A stretch of DNA of 64,000 nucleotides from Echinometra lucunter (GCA_029962745.1 CM057159.1:29033898-29097897), one strand, 5' to 3'; shown: positions 36,447-49,160, counted from the first letter of the stretch. A program made the numbers and translations. Notes: generated from the letters alone by a model not told the origin.

Positions 36447-37715
36447 TAGGATTTCCCGGTCAAAGTCGCAAGTTTGCCATTCAAATTAATTCATTTAGCA
36501 TTCAAATTCGACGATTTTACTGCTGTCAGGTATATCCCCGGTTCAAATCCGTGTTTCTAAGTTTCAAATCTGTAAATTTTTCTTTCGAATGTACATATTT
36601 ATCATTCAAATTCATGAAAAGGGTGCTTCTTTCATTATCTTGTCTTTCAATTTAGCGCAACGCGAATTGCTGACCTCGCGACGTTGTCATTCCAGCATTC
36701 AAATTCGTTTTTAGCATTCAATTTAGCACTTTGAGCAGTTATTTGGAGGGTTGATATAAAATGATTGTTTAGACATTTTTATCGCTCATTCAATTTTTCT
36801 TTCATGTTTGTATTTTATGACAAATATAAATATTTTATTTAGCTAATCAGAATATGAGTTAAGTCATTAATTTACGTATTTTCCATACTTACGATTTATG
36901 AGATTCGTATTTGGATCAATAATGTCTTGCTCTTTTTCATAAAGCAACAACAACAACAACAACAAAACAACATTCATCTACATTTGATGGTCTCAAGAGG
37001 TTTGAAATTATCATTTTAAAATTGTTCGTCTCGTGTTTGTCGTGACAAAGGAAAAGTTTTTGAAAAGGATAATGTACATGTAATTGTGATTGGTGTGGGG
37101 ACTCGTGTCCAAAATTGTTAGCATAATTCCTAATTTAGCTTGTAGTCAGAGGGGCGATCGGGACTCCCTTCCCCCTTGTCCCAGGTAATATACGTGTCCA
37201 TGAAGCGCCAGGACCTAACCCCGGGTTTCATCCCCTCTGACTGCCCCCCATTATGTACTGTCCTGAAAGTACGTAGCCATATGCCATTAAAAGAAATAGC
37301 AGAATAGACCATGCTGACAAATCATGCATTTTATATTCCCATGATTTATGATTGTAAATGTCAAAAATTAATATGACCAACAAACAAACAAACAAAACTA
37401 ACAAACAAACTAAAACACGTGTGATGCATTACTTTCCCCTAGCTTGAATGAACATATTTCGAATATGAATGCTCGGTGTTAATTTGAATGATGGAAATGA
37501 CGTCTCGAAAGGGTCGGCGAATTTGAATGCCAGTTAAGCAGTTTTTAAATTGAATGATATATCTATGAAATCCTTCTACTAAAATGTTAAATCAAATAAT
37601 AAAAAAAACAGGAGAACTTAATGATAATTTACTTGACAAAATTAATTTGGGCAAGTTTGAATGCAAAGAAAATGAATTTGAATCACAAACTTGCGAATTT
37701 GGCCGGGAAATCCTA
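36447..37715. mobile_element. DNA element with long terminal inverted repeats (1.27 kb)
   Basis: The left end TAGGATTTCCCGGTCAAAG and the reverse complement of the right end TAGGATTTCCCGGCCAAAT match. Homology continues as gcaagtttg..attcaaatt through subterminal repeats of 'cattcaaattc' (left, to about 36730) and 'gaatttgaatg' (right, from about 37450). The centre is unrelated AT-rich sequence with a CAA tract (36944-36966). It also has a smaller inverted repeat, agtcagagggg / cccctctgact (37142-37240), that may be a separate insertion. No transposase frame is visible. Confidence 0.75.
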
Positions 37716-38372
37716 CACTAAACGTAAATTGTGATGATTGGAAAACAATAATTTGCTTTCTAGATTTCGAGTTTAAGGTTCATATTTGAATGGGTGAATG
37801 CTTTTTAGTTTCTTATTTTTTTAGAGCACAGAGGAAAATATTTGCATTAACATTTACTTTGGACAATACAAAATAATCATTTTTAATGTATTCAGCGTGT
37901 TTCTATGGAAACATTTTTAAACTTAGTAACTTTGTCAGCTTTTCAATATGGTTGAGTTTGACTCATGGAGTTCAAGTGCATGAATCAAGCCTTAAGATAA
38001 GCTACACGATCAGACACTTATCTCACAATCATGGAGGACAGAATGATCTTCAAAAGAACCCCCTCCACTTTGACCAAAACTAATCACCATTTTTGTTCCC
38101 TCTGCACATTCTTTTTTGTTTTTATTATTCCCTTTCCTCTTTATCTATCCTTAAAACTTTCCTTATATATTTACGTGCCTTATTCTTCTTACCTCTCACC
38201 TACATTCTCCCCTTCTTTCTCTCTATTTCTCTCGTTTCCTTTGTTTTCGTTTATCTCTCTTTCCCTCCATTTCTGTCGTTAACTCTGGTTCCTTTATCTC
38301 TCTCCTTCTGTTTCACCAACTCCACTTCCATATCTACCCCCTCTCTACCATCTTCTATTTCTTCTTTTCACT

Positions 38373-38447
<75 letters not shown>

Positions 38448-38459
38448 GTGGCTTTATCT
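37716..38459. repeat. Spacer and CT microsatellite
   Basis: AT-rich sequence passes into pyrimidine-rich DNA and a long CT tract at 38371-38447 that abuts the next MITE. Leu/Ser-rich frames here are artefacts of the tract. Confidence 0.7.
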
Positions 38460-38947
38460 TTAAAGTGATTACACAATGGTAAACAAATTTTTTTATATAT
38501 GATCGATAATAGAATTCTAAGAAGAATAACATTAAAAATTTTATGATTTTCAATCGAAATCAATGCATTTTGGCTAATTTTCTCATAAAAAGTAAAGAGT
38601 TGACCAAAAAAATTGAGTATGAGGTATGACGTAAAAGTGGGTACCCAGCTTCGCGCATTGCAGTTGTGCTGCGCGTTAGACTGTACAATATGTATTATAC
38701 CTTGCGCGCATTTTGCTAAAGTGCGCGACAAGGTACCCACTTTGACGTCATTTTGACGTAAAAGTGGGTACCCAGTTGAAACTGGGTCACAGCTGAGTGG
38801 TCAAAAATATCCTGAAATCTTACCACATTTGGGGGTTTCTTTGGCAACATGACTTTTTAAAAAACTTTAGGCAGATGCTTTTCTGCTAATAAAATCATGC
38901 TCTTTTAAATGAGCTAACATTGTTTCAGCATTGGGTACCCCCTTTAA
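38460..38947. mobile_element. TTAA-flanked MITE, copy 2 (488 bp)
   Basis: Direct-orientation copy of 11261-11750, with the same TTAAAGTGATTACACAATGG start, the same internal ggtaccc repeats and the same end. The scattered substitutions and small indels between copies are consistent with independent insertions. The minus frame at 38345-38740 runs through the MITE and the CT tract and is not a gene. Confidence 0.85.
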
Positions 38948-40568
38948 ATGAGTAACCTGCAAAGGTAATATTCTTTGGGAAATTCCCTTTCTAAGAATTA
39001 AACTGGATTGATGAATATTATTGATGACACATGTATCAGCAACAGAATTTGTTGAAACCACATACCACAGAAGACAAAGAAGGAGAAAGTGCTTCTACCA
39101 CACATGATCTGGCGGCACCTAATCCGCGGTCACAAATCGAATTCTTTACTTCAACTCTAGATTCAACATAACTCTTAGCCCTAACCTTAAGGGTAAACCT
39201 GACACAAGACCTAATATCAGCCCTCACCACGGATTATGTTTCTTGTGTAATAAAGCCCGGACCAAATGTCGATCTATAAAAAGCAGGATTTTCGAGGGTC
39301 TTTGTGTAAATATACAACCTTTTTTTGCCTGGACGAATATTGACACTTCTAATAATGAAGTTTAGGTGAACACACACATATTGCTGATGTAAACAAGAAT
39401 GAAAGAGAAAGAAAGTGGTAATATATGTTTTTCTTTGGATCAATGATATACTCCAAATCTCAAACTTGCCACATGATTTTCTTAACAAAGGAAAATGAAA
39501 ATGAAAAGAAGCATTTTACTGCCCCCCTTCATCACAACCTCCGCAGACAGACAGTTTTTTTTGCATTGTCCCCCACGTAGCCCCTCCCCAATCCGGCTTC
39601 AGGAGACGAGCCCCCTACGCACCCCCAATCCTTATCCTAGAAATTCCATCAACAGTTTTAAAAACGAAAAATTCCCCTCGATAGTTTTGAACAAGAAAAA
39701 TGGGTGTAATTATACAGACAAATATGAGCATATCATATTCTTTATTAGAAATGAAAGTAATCACTAAATAAAAGTTGAGATAATCAGCATATTATTAGAA
39801 TTATCTAACGAAAAATTATCAGGCAAGGTCTGGTTTAAGACTAGTGTTGCCCCCTTCTCTATACTTGTACGTTTCTTAGTACACAATTACACACGCGTCA
39901 GATATCGCGATAAAGATCTCAAACTTGCATCCAATAGGGGGATATCGTTTCACGCCTCGCTTCCCTCCCCCTCCCCACAACATCACTCGTAACTTGTCTG
40001 TACCGATGATCATTGTTGGAAGTATCTCGAACAGGGGTGGATGAATCAGGCATTGTGACGTCATATTATCTGTGATGTCATCACATGGTTGGGACTACAC
40101 GTCATCTTCTCAATAATCACCCTCGAAGCTCCAAAAATGATTAACGAGGCTCTCGAAAAATCACAGTGGATAATTAATTAAAGCCTCTCGAGATTATATT
40201 TCTTTCACGTGGAGTGCGAACACAACTCATCATTACGCTGATATGACTTGATCAACTGGCTAATTACGCCTACTTACTAATCAGTATCATTTTTCATATA
40301 TCAATAGCTTCTTTTTATCCACTGGAAATGTTTATTTTCAGATTATCTCCATGACAATAATTCAAACAACAATACATGTGAAAAAGAAAATAATTGATTC
40401 TAACAACAGAAGTGTAGTAGTTATCTGATTTTTGCACCTGATTGCATTGTACTTCCGTTTGCTTTTATGTATATCGAGGTGTCTGAATGGGAGTATCCCC
40501 TTGACTTGATGGCAGAAGGTGAGAAATAAATCGATAGAAAGATTGTGCAATAATTATTGCACAAAGAG
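38948..40568. other. Non-coding stretch
   Basis: Mixed AT-rich sequence with a C-rich piece near 39570-39615. No gene or element is recognised. Confidence 0.45.
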
Positions 40569-40592
40569 CCCCCCCCCCAAAAAAAAAAAAAA
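40569..40592. repeat. C10-A14 homopolymer junction
   Basis: Pure C run directly followed by a pure A run. Confidence 0.95.
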
Positions 40593-42112
40593 TAGATAAA
40601 CGAATAAATGAATAAAAACAAATAAAGTTAATAATTAGTTGATAGAAAATAAAATGGGTAGAAATGCACTGTAATAGACACTGTTGCATCTTCGAATGTA
40701 CGATAGACACATTCTGATTGTGATTCTTCCTTCTTGATCTGTCAAACGTTCAATTTTAATGTAAATATTGTAAAAAGTGGATATGACAAAAAATGTTATC
40801 ACGAAACGTCGTCGTCAGTTTTGTCAACTTAAAGTGCACGATACAAATTCAGAAATTTTGGGCGAGTGCTTTTCATTTTGAGAATATTTCAGCCCTTACC
40901 CAACTCCGGATTGATCTTAATCCTGCAGTCCCGACGAAGACTTTCGACGAGACAGGAATGGAAAGTTGCCAAGAATGCATATCTAGCAGCTTTCTTTTTT
41001 GTACCTGCTATTCTTAAGTCGATCTTTTTCTTGTTTCATCTGTAGATGTCTTCGAACTCAAGTAAAATCAGAGGAAAAAAAAAACTTTCCATCTAATGTA
41101 TTGCATTAATATAACTGACTTTTGTTATTAATCTTATTTTGCTTGAAAATTTCCTGTGTTGTTTTGAAATAGCATTACTGTTTTTATAAATGAACTTGTT
41201 CATTGATGGTGTTGGTAGGCTCTTAATGCAATGGACCTTCTATAGTTCAGTGACAAATTTGCCTACTTCTCTATAACCTTTGAGTATTGTATTGTATACC
41301 TACGTGTTCGAAAATAGTTAAAGAATTCAAATCAAAATTAAAGTTTCAAACTTAGAAGGAAAAATGGTTTTAAAATTATCTTGATTATCTCCATGAGAAA
41401 AAAAAAATGCGTCAGTGGGTGTTTGGATATATCTTGCTACTCATGTCGTTTTTTCAGTTGGTTGATCTTGTGTCTTGTCATGTTCGAATACTTTAGAATT
41501 GGTAAACACTCTCCTGACTTTAGGGGTACACTTTTATGATTATTATCACATCAATCACTCAATGAAATATTTTGTGCTATTATACAAATTTATCAAAAAT
41601 CCGTCAGACGATCAGATTTATTATTCAAGTCGACATACCTTTCTTCACCCTTTAGGATACTGTATCAATCTTCTTTTACTGGAAAACAAATCATGATTTA
41701 ATGATAATTGTTGACATTTCTTAGATTTCTTCATAATATTTTGCTTCATCATCAGCATATGGATAATTTTACAGGATGTAATCCTTAATCATGATATTAA
41801 TTAACCTACACGTCACCGTTGCATAGTAAACAGGTGAATGGTCTTTGTTTCTTGGCTAAAGTAGTGCTCATTTTTAGCTGTTTAATTAATTTAATTAATA
41901 GCTGTTTTACATTTTATGAAAACACACAATATCTTAAACATGACTGGTCACTTCATGCTTACTGAACTGAAGGAATTGAGAGAGAGAGAATCAAAACGGG
42001 CAGAAGTAGAGAAAGAGGGAGAGATAACGGGAAAGAGGAAGGAGACAGATTTCATACGTGTTAGAAGAAGTGGGTTAGAAAAAAAGGTGTGTGTGTGTAA
42101 GAGAGAGAGAGA

Positions 42113-42150
<38 letters not shown>

Positions 42151-42530
42151 GACAGAGAGAGGGGGGGGGGGGGTTCGATCAAGATATATTTCTGTAAGCG
42201 GAAATATTTCTTGACTAGGTTGCTTGTGAAATGCGGAAGGGAACTTGGCAATAGGCGGATAGGGGAGATAATGGAAATGACAGGTTGTTGGATCTCAGTT
42301 TTACCATGTCATCCACATTCCATAAATGGTCGTGGAATTTACGTGAAAATCGTGATGTTTACAGCCATGTTCAACCCGTGAAACCAGATTAAAGGTAGAA
42401 TACTATACACAAGGTACTTTTCTACGCGTAGCCTTCCTCTTTTTGTTATTTCCTGTTTAAAATGTATATTTTAGTTGATTAAAAAAATGGAGGTTAAATG
42501 GTTGGTTAATTAATAGTTGGTTAATTTACC
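40593..42530. other. Non-coding stretch with GA tract
   Basis: A GT/GA tract ending in a G run lies at 42088-42173. A plus frame running to a TAG at 41033 encodes a hydrophobic stretch (AYLAAFFFVPAIL) but has no ATG, only a weak acceptor and no donor, so it is not called. Confidence 0.4.
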
Positions 42531-42724
42531 TGACTGCTAAGAAAGCATGTGTATGCTTATCAATAAGCAACCAGGGGGCCGACGGCTTTAAGTCCCCTCC
42601 GAAGGACTTGGTAATGAGGATTAATACCTTACCAAAGGGCATTAACGCATCCACTTGGTTTCGAACCCGGGTACTCCAGTTACGAGACCACTGCTCTATC
42701 CACTGAGCCACAGCGTCTCCTCAA
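42531..42724 (-). mobile_element. tRNA-derived SINE, minus strand
   Basis: On minus the head reads gctgtggctcagtggataga and contains box A TGGCTCAGTGG (plus 42700-42710) and box B GGTTCGAAACC (plus 42657-42667), spaced 43 bases start to start as in a tRNA gene. The body that follows (ccttcggaggggacttaaag ... ggccccctgg) is not tRNA-like. This makes it a SINE with a pol III promoter, not a tRNA gene. Confidence 0.85.
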
Positions 42725-43305
42725 CAGAATAAGCTTTAGAAAGAGAGAGAAAGAGAGAAAGAGGGAGAGAGAGAGAAGAGAAAGAGAAGGAGGGATGGGG
42801 AGAGAGGGAAAGAAAGAGTGAGAGAAAAAATATCCAGTTTAATTTATTTTTACAGCTTAAAGTAGATTTTATTCTCATAGTGATTTAAGATTTAAAATGT
42901 GTGATTATGTCTAAAGAAATTTAATGGAAAATTTGACTATATTCTTTTCTCAGTCTCTGATTAATGCGTGAGATAATGAAGGAGTTAGAATTGATTGTAA
43001 GATAATCCTCTTTAAAGAGGAACCAGAACATTTTGACACATTTTGCAAGTCACCATTGTAGTTCACTGCACGGACATTACGTACAGGGTGTTTCAATAAT
43101 TTTAACAAAATTTTGTAATTGTCTGTAAAACTGGAAGCAATGAAATTAATGTGATAACTTAAAAAAAAAAGACTTTGTGAATGATTTAAAATCATAAAGA
43201 TCGAAGATGAGGTGCTTAAATACATGTATTTTACATACCAAATTATAAGGTGTCCTGCAACACTGATGTATCAGGTTGCAATATGTTTAATGTTTCTTCC
43301 CTCAG
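42725..43305. other. Non-coding stretch with GA tract
   Basis: A GA-rich tract occupies about 42735-42830. The rest is AT-rich, ending in a strong acceptor-like tttcttccctcag at 43305. Confidence 0.45.
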
Positions 43306-43406
43306 TTTTAAGTAAAGACATTTCCCAAACGGAAGACATAACCTACGACGTGCTTCAATATTTGTATCCAAACAATATAAATCCTACTGCATTTAAAAGA
43401 CAATAA
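43306..43406 (+). CDS. Possible last coding exon with ITIM-like tyrosine motif
   Basis: A strong acceptor (tgtttcttccctcag, ending 43305) is followed by a frame entered two bases into a codon. It runs 32 codons to a TAA at 43404-43406. The tail contains ITYDVL, which fits the ITIM pattern (I/V/L/S)-x-Y-x-x-(L/V), and then YPNN, with Asn at +2 as in Grb2-type SH2 ligands. This would suit a cytoplasmic tail of a membrane receptor. An AATAAA lies at 43930-43935. I found no matching upstream exon, and short motifs can occur by chance. Confidence 0.22.
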
Positions 43407-45190
43407 GATGTTGAATTCCTGGGAAAACCAAACTGTAAATGAAAGGGTAATGACGGGGTTTGCGAAAAACATAATTTCGCAAGTCTTGGAGCAGCAATAA
43501 TGGGAATTATAGCACTATGATCATACTGTCTTTGCGGACAAGGTGCTCTATGCATTTTGTCAACTATACTGAGACACATTGTAGTGATATGACTGAGACC
43601 AAAATATTTTTGCAAGACACGACTCCTAGCGTGCTTCTTCACACTATCATTTCCTCATAAACAAGTGTGTAAATTGATGAATGAGTGTGGTATATATTTT
43701 CATAAAGTCTGTGAATTTAGGGAATGCTGCCTAATTAAACTTTGTATATTTGTGGTATGCTATGTGGGTGTGCATCTTCTTGCTATCTCTCTGTTCGTGC
43801 TGAAGGAGAAAGAATCATTTAACCGGACGCTTGTTAATTTCTTTAGTCTCTCAAGTTCAGGTTCAAGCTTAAACTATTTTACCTTTTAACATGAAATCAC
43901 GCAATGAGAAGGGATCACAACGTTCTGAAAATAAAACAATATGTTCATTACATGTACAATAAAAATGAAACCATACAGAATAAGACACAATGATACATGT
44001 CATTGTATGAATTTAACACAGAGACTAATCAAAAGGCTATATACATGCAATATCAGTGCACGTCCAACATGAAAAATATTCATCCTTCGTATTTTATACA
44101 TTTAAACGCAATTATCTATGATATGTATATTTAAGAAATGGAAAACCTATAAATAGTCATAAATTATCTTTTCTTTTTCTCTTAATATTGTTCTAAATTT
44201 TTGGCTAGCTGGCTCAGTTACGCCAGCTAACAGCTTAATAATTTCATTTTTTTTTCTTATTATGAGTCCTTATAGGAAAAGCTATAAAGAATAAACGCTA
44301 GTAATTTTTTATATAAAAATCTAATATATAACAGGAAAATCTTGTGACGTCAAACGCAGTTAATCTTCGAAATAATAATCTAATATGTGAAGAAGATGGA
44401 TCATGTACAATAATAACTCTTTCTAAGAAAGAAGTATATAAATGATTCATAAAATATTTCATGGGCGAGGTGAATGTCATTGTCAATGAAATCAACAACG
44501 ATCACCACCAGACTACACCGACATCGGTTATTATCATGACATCTAAAACCCTCTCTTGGTCGCTACAAAGAAACTTAGAAGATCCACAGAGAGAATTCCG
44601 TCAACCCACGCGACTCCGTTCTAGGGTTTTTGACCGAGTTTTGACAAAATGAATTACTATCCCTCTTTCCATATACAGTTATAGATAACAAATTTGTCTG
44701 TTTGTCCTAATGACTGTCTCTACAATATCGGTAGTTTTGTAGTAAAGAAGTGTCCCCTATAGATTACTATTAATGATAACGAAGACGTGTTCCCAGAAAG
44801 TACTATTAAAGTGAGTGTCTACAAACACCGCAGACAGAGAGCCTTGAGCGAGAGTGATTGACCGTGTAAATCCCTTTCAAAATCGTAATGATAATCGACC
44901 ATATTTCATGAAGTCTAAAAACACGCATGGCTGTAGAGAGGTGAATAGAATGCATGGGTGGCATACCGGAAGTTCTAAAACAACAGAAAACAATCGTTAC
45001 CTTAATAGGTCAAATATTGATGGATAATCAATATCTGAATACGTTTGTCAATCAATTTTATCTGCTCCGAAATGCATGTGTCCACGCAGAAATTCATCGT
45101 ATTTGTGATGAAGGCTTTTATTCTGGTGCATCTAAATGTGTTTCTCATACAAGTGAAATAAGCTAGCATTTTAAACAAGTTAATTATAAT
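43407..45190. other. Non-coding stretch
   Basis: AT-rich sequence. Frames at 43355-43642 (minus), 44461-44652 (plus) and 44954-45166 (plus) have mixed composition but no splice or family support. Confidence 0.4.
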
Positions 45191-45400
45191 GATTATTGGG
45201 GATTCATGTATAGCGCTCATAATTATCTGACATCGATTAGCCATTCCTGGTGCTCCATTATTATTACCCCGGCTTCAGCCAAGCTGCCATTACAAGGCTG
45301 AAGTCTATCAAGGAATTTCTTCCTATCGGGTACCCATTTACTACACCTGGGTGGAGAGTGGCAGTTCCTGTTAATATCAAGCCAAATCCAGTATGATAAC
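45191..45400. repeat. 'tatagcgct' / 'cccatttactacacctgggt' dispersed repeat
   Basis: The segment contains tgtatagcgctcataatt, a short ATT tract, then ttaccccggcttcagcc and gggtacccatttactacacc. I recognise this last part, from memory, as a dispersed sequence in echinoderm and other marine genomes. No second full copy is in the window; related 'tagcgc' pieces are at 19822 and 63118. Confidence 0.4.
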
Positions 45401-46420
45401 ATTATAGCACCTGTCTTTTGTCATGCTTGTTTCATTCATTTTTCTTCATCAAAATTCAAACCATTCTCACTAATATGGTAAGCAAAGGGCTTTGAAAAGC
45501 CTATCTGAATGAAGTATATTGGAAAGATCGAGGTATGGTGATTTTTCGGAGTTCAATAGCAATTACAGAAATGATATAATGATAGCAACAAAAAATAATT
45601 GTGTAATTGCTTCAAAACAATGGTGTTTGGGGAGATTTTGTTTGTTTCTTTGTGTTTTTTTTTTGTTTAAAACCCTAGATGCTTCGATGAAACAGTTTTC
45701 TTGACCTCATAGCATGGTGCATAAGAAAAGAGCTCTAGCCTAATAATCTAGCCGATGAGACTTCGTTCTGATGGGATGATTCCCCTAGGGGAACCTAAAT
45801 TCCCATTAACAATTTAAATAAAAGTCAAATACTAGCCATTGTTGCCGTAAAATGATCAATATTCAAGACTTGTCCCTCTTGAGGAGAGTTCCCTGGTTAT
45901 CTACCGACATGTACTCGAGGTTACTGGATGGTAAAGGGCAGTGAGTGCTGCAGATAGATTGTGCGGTCAGACGTGGGTGTAACTGATAGCTATCTCTCAA
46001 GAAATTGATTATCAAACTATTTTACCTATTTAAAAAAATGTATGCATATGGTCCATGAGCGGAAATCCACAGAAAATGGATATCCATGTATATTTCGAGA
46101 AGCAAGTTGTTTTAAAATGCTTACGAATTTTGTTGACAAGATCCGTCACTGGAAATTTATTTGGTGTGTGTGTGTTTGATGTGCAGGATCAGCGAGATTC
46201 TAAAATTAAAACTGTTACGGTGTGATGGTATAGTCGTCAGTCACACCTTCACTACTCGTAGTCCGTCAAGTTGCAATGCCTTCGTTGAATATGTTTTTAA
46301 AATGCAACCTTTTTAAAGAAAATCTTGTCGGGTTAAAAGATACGTGAGTGCGCGCATGTGTGCATGTGTGTGTATCTGTATACGAAATTAATCCTCGATT
46401 TCTCGTGAACGGCAAATCAT
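45401..46420. other. Non-coding stretch
   Basis: AT-rich; no element is recognised. Confidence 0.45.
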
Positions 46421-46456
46421 CCCCCCCCCCCCCCCAGGTGTAAGAACCTGTCTACG
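46421..46456. mobile_element. Solitary hAT-like end
   Basis: A C run followed by ccaggtgtaagaacctgtctacgccactg gives, on the other strand, a CAGTGGCGTAGAC terminus like the hAT ends at 701 and 15787. No partner end was found to the left within 1 kb, so it is probably a truncated copy. Confidence 0.45.
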
Positions 46457-46611
46457 CCACTGGTGGCGCCACAATGTAATTTCTTTACAATTTCAGTTTT
46501 CTCGATACGACATTTTTTACACCTCTGTACTTAGTGTATAAAATTGTACTGGCTATTGCAAATTGTGAAAAAATTTTCATCAAGGACTGAGTTGGGGTCA
46601 AAGGTAATAAA

Positions 46612-46672
46612 CCCCCCCCCCCCCCCCAAAAAAAGAACACACACCCACCCACACACACACACACACACAAAC
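46612..46672. repeat. C16-A7 junction and CA microsatellite
   Basis: A pure C run joins an A run, followed by about 16 CA units with CCA variants. Confidence 0.95.
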
Positions 46673-46769
46673 CGAACATGTAACAGAGGTTTAGAATCTA
46701 ATTTCCCTCTTCACAAAATCATGTCTGAAATCATGCTATTTTTTTTCTTCCGAAAAGTGGTGTGTAAGG

Positions 46770-46802
46770 GTGTGAGTGTGTGTGTGTGTGTGGGGGGGGG
46801 GG
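46770..46802. repeat. GT tract ending in a G run
   Basis: About ten GT units followed by a G run of about 10. Confidence 0.95.
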
Positions 46803-47546
46803 TCTTTAGAACGATCAGTATTACAAAGGTAATATGCCATTAAAATGTTTCATGCATTTACCTCATTCATGCGACCAAACCCTTGCAGTGCTTTTGATTC
46901 AGGGGAGGGCATTATTCCATCCTTGATTTTTCTTCGGTCGTTTAAACTATGGTTAGAACATTGTACCCCAACCTGACGCCTGGTTGTGTCATTGACCTCT
47001 GCAATCCCAAATTCTGCTAGCTGGCATATGGTGACCACCTTCAATGGTCTCAGTCCCACGCACTGACCACCGTGTTACCCGTCATCCCTCATTTTCCAAA
47101 TTTAGATTTTTTACCTCTCTGACGGCTGTCTCAAGGTTCCCCCAAGACGGAAAGGTTAAATGATGACATTTTGAGACAGAACGAGATCTTAAAATGGTTT
47201 TCAGCGAATCCACCGGGATTCGTGCGCGTGATATTGACCATGATTTAACTCTACCTATCTCGCTTAATTTGCGTTCATTTTATCATCGGTAGGCTACTTC
47301 CTTCTTTTCTCATTTTTATATTAGAGATATTAATGTTATCATGGTTATTGATGTCTGCAATTTTCTGCTGACCTTTTGGATAATCAGATATTCAGGGTTT
47401 TATTAGTAAATAATTATCCAGCTTTTGTTGAAGAGGGGAGAATCAGATTCGGCATGGAATATCCTATCAACGTCATTCTTACTCTTGGTCCAAAAGGGAA
47501 GGAATATCGATGTAGGCTATGACAATCTTATAGAAATGTCATTGTT
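46803..47546. other. Non-coding stretch
   Basis: No gene or repeat family is recognised. Confidence 0.45.
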
Positions 47547-47737
47547 ATTATTCTCATTAATATTACTGCTTTTAATACTATTATTTTTATTATTATTATT
47601 GTTATGATTATTATTATTATTGTTATTATCGTTATTATTATTATTGATTATTATTATTATTATTATTATTATGATTATTATTATTATTATTTATTATTAT
47701 TATTATGATTATTATTATTATTATTATGATGATGATG

Positions 47738-47772
<35 letters not shown>

Positions 47773-47952
47773 CATTATTATCATTATGATTATTATGATT
47801 ATTATCATTATGATTATTATTATTGTTATTATTATTATGATGATGATTATTATTATTATTATTATGATTATCATTATTATTATGATGATGATTATTATTA
47901 TTTTTTTATTAAGATTATCATCATCACCATAATCATCATTATCATAATTGCT
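47547..47952. repeat. 400-bp TTA/TTAT trinucleotide tract with ATG variants
   Basis: Almost pure ATT units for 400 bases with interspersed GTT, ATG and ATC units, including ATGATGATG clusters. The poly-Ile, poly-Tyr and poly-Asn frames on both strands are artefacts. Confidence 0.95.
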
Positions 47953-48790
47953 ATTGTTATCATCACCAGCTTTTATTTCGCTGCTGCTATTAATCCACCT
48001 CATTATAAGTCAAACCTGATATCAAGGGGTGAAAATAATAGTTTTCCCGCATATTACAAAATCGTCGCTACAAGAAAGATCTAACCCCTTAGGTTTTATC
48101 AGGAATTATCAAGCACCCAAAAATATATGTTACTTTAGCGGTGCTTTTGAGGATTTTAATAATGATTATGGGCAATTATCTAGACTTTTCTAGAGCATTG
48201 CTCGTTGTTAGAAATATGAATGGACTTCTCTAGGGTGGAAAGAATTTTTAAGTTGAAAGCCCTTTCTAAATATTAACATCCTCATATTATTAATTTTCAT
48301 GTGCTTATTTCCATATTCTAATGTGAATAACTATGTGAAGGCTGTTTGTAAAATTGATTTAAGCTTTTGAAAGACTGAACAGTGTAATTCCAGGCATCAG
48401 AAGAACTTATCGTAATATCGAAAGTAAAATATATCGATCGATGGATTAGCAAAGACAAGGGTTAGTAAGGAAACAGAAAAAAAAAATCTGGGTCAAAATG
48501 ACGACTTTCATTGGACGAGTTTGTTATGTTGGTTGCTAACGTCTGTCTGACCACGAGAAAGCTGACAGCGTCATTATAAGGTGATGGGAATACACACGTA
48601 AGCATGTGAAGGGGGCTGCCTTACCCCCTTGGGGTATGATGGTGTAACAAGCCACGGTTCCTGTGTTACCTGAAGAAGTAAGCCGGACGTGTTAGGAGAT
48701 TGTTCCAGATTATAGAGATGAAAAGTCGCACGTGGGCTCTCGTCTTCGTCTTTAATCGACATTGGTTGGATGGGGATGATGTAATCTCCT
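47953..48790. other. Non-coding stretch
   Basis: No element is recognised. Confidence 0.45.
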
Positions 48791-48905
48791 TCCTTGATCG
48801 ACTTGATCTAGTTGGGTTTGGGTGGACGATGTGGGCTGGGAGGTTTCAGGTTCAAACCCAGGTCATCTGACAGGTGCTTTGTGGTGCACGTATGCACCGA
48901 AGTAA
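48791..48905 (+). mobile_element. Possible degenerate tRNA-derived SINE
   Basis: A box A-like TGATCTAGTTGG (48804-48815) and a box B-like GGTTCAAACCC (48849-48859) are 45 bases apart, the tRNA spacing. The flanks do not fold as an acceptor stem by eye, so it is not a tRNA gene. Only the head is recognisable. Confidence 0.35.
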
Positions 48906-49160
48906 AAGAAAGTGGTTCGTGGAAATGGTATGAACAGGATACATGAATGTTCACCATCAATGAAACAGGAATGAACAAAGGAATCCAAAGAATGATGTAA
49001 TGTTCCGGGAACTCCTTCGTTTTTCTTTTAATTAATGTCTTTTTCAATATGGGGATTAAATCATGAAAAAGACTGTTGAACATATTTGTTTGAAGAAAAA
49101 GTAAAGGGATCCATTTCACTCACATTACGAGGATGAATCTTAGATGAATGCATTATTAAA

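Noticed and set aside
36530..36550. Box B-like ggttcaaatcc
   Set aside because: No box A lies at tRNA distance, and it falls inside the 36447-37715 element.
40811..41033. Hydrophobic frame (AYLAAFFFVPAIL) as a membrane exon
   Set aside because: It has no ATG, a weak acceptor, no good donor, and its phase does not match the possible tail exon at 43306.
42657..42724. Functional tRNA gene
   Set aside because: Boxes A and B are good, but the body continues as non-tRNA repeat sequence, so it is a SINE.
46860..47085. tRNA-like segment near 47040 on minus
   Set aside because: A box A-like piece is present, but no box B fits at the proper distance.
47620..48084. 154-codon frame, the longest-looking plus frame in this part
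   Set aside because: Most of it is the ATT tract read as Ile/Tyr/Asp; overlapping frames on both strands are equally open.
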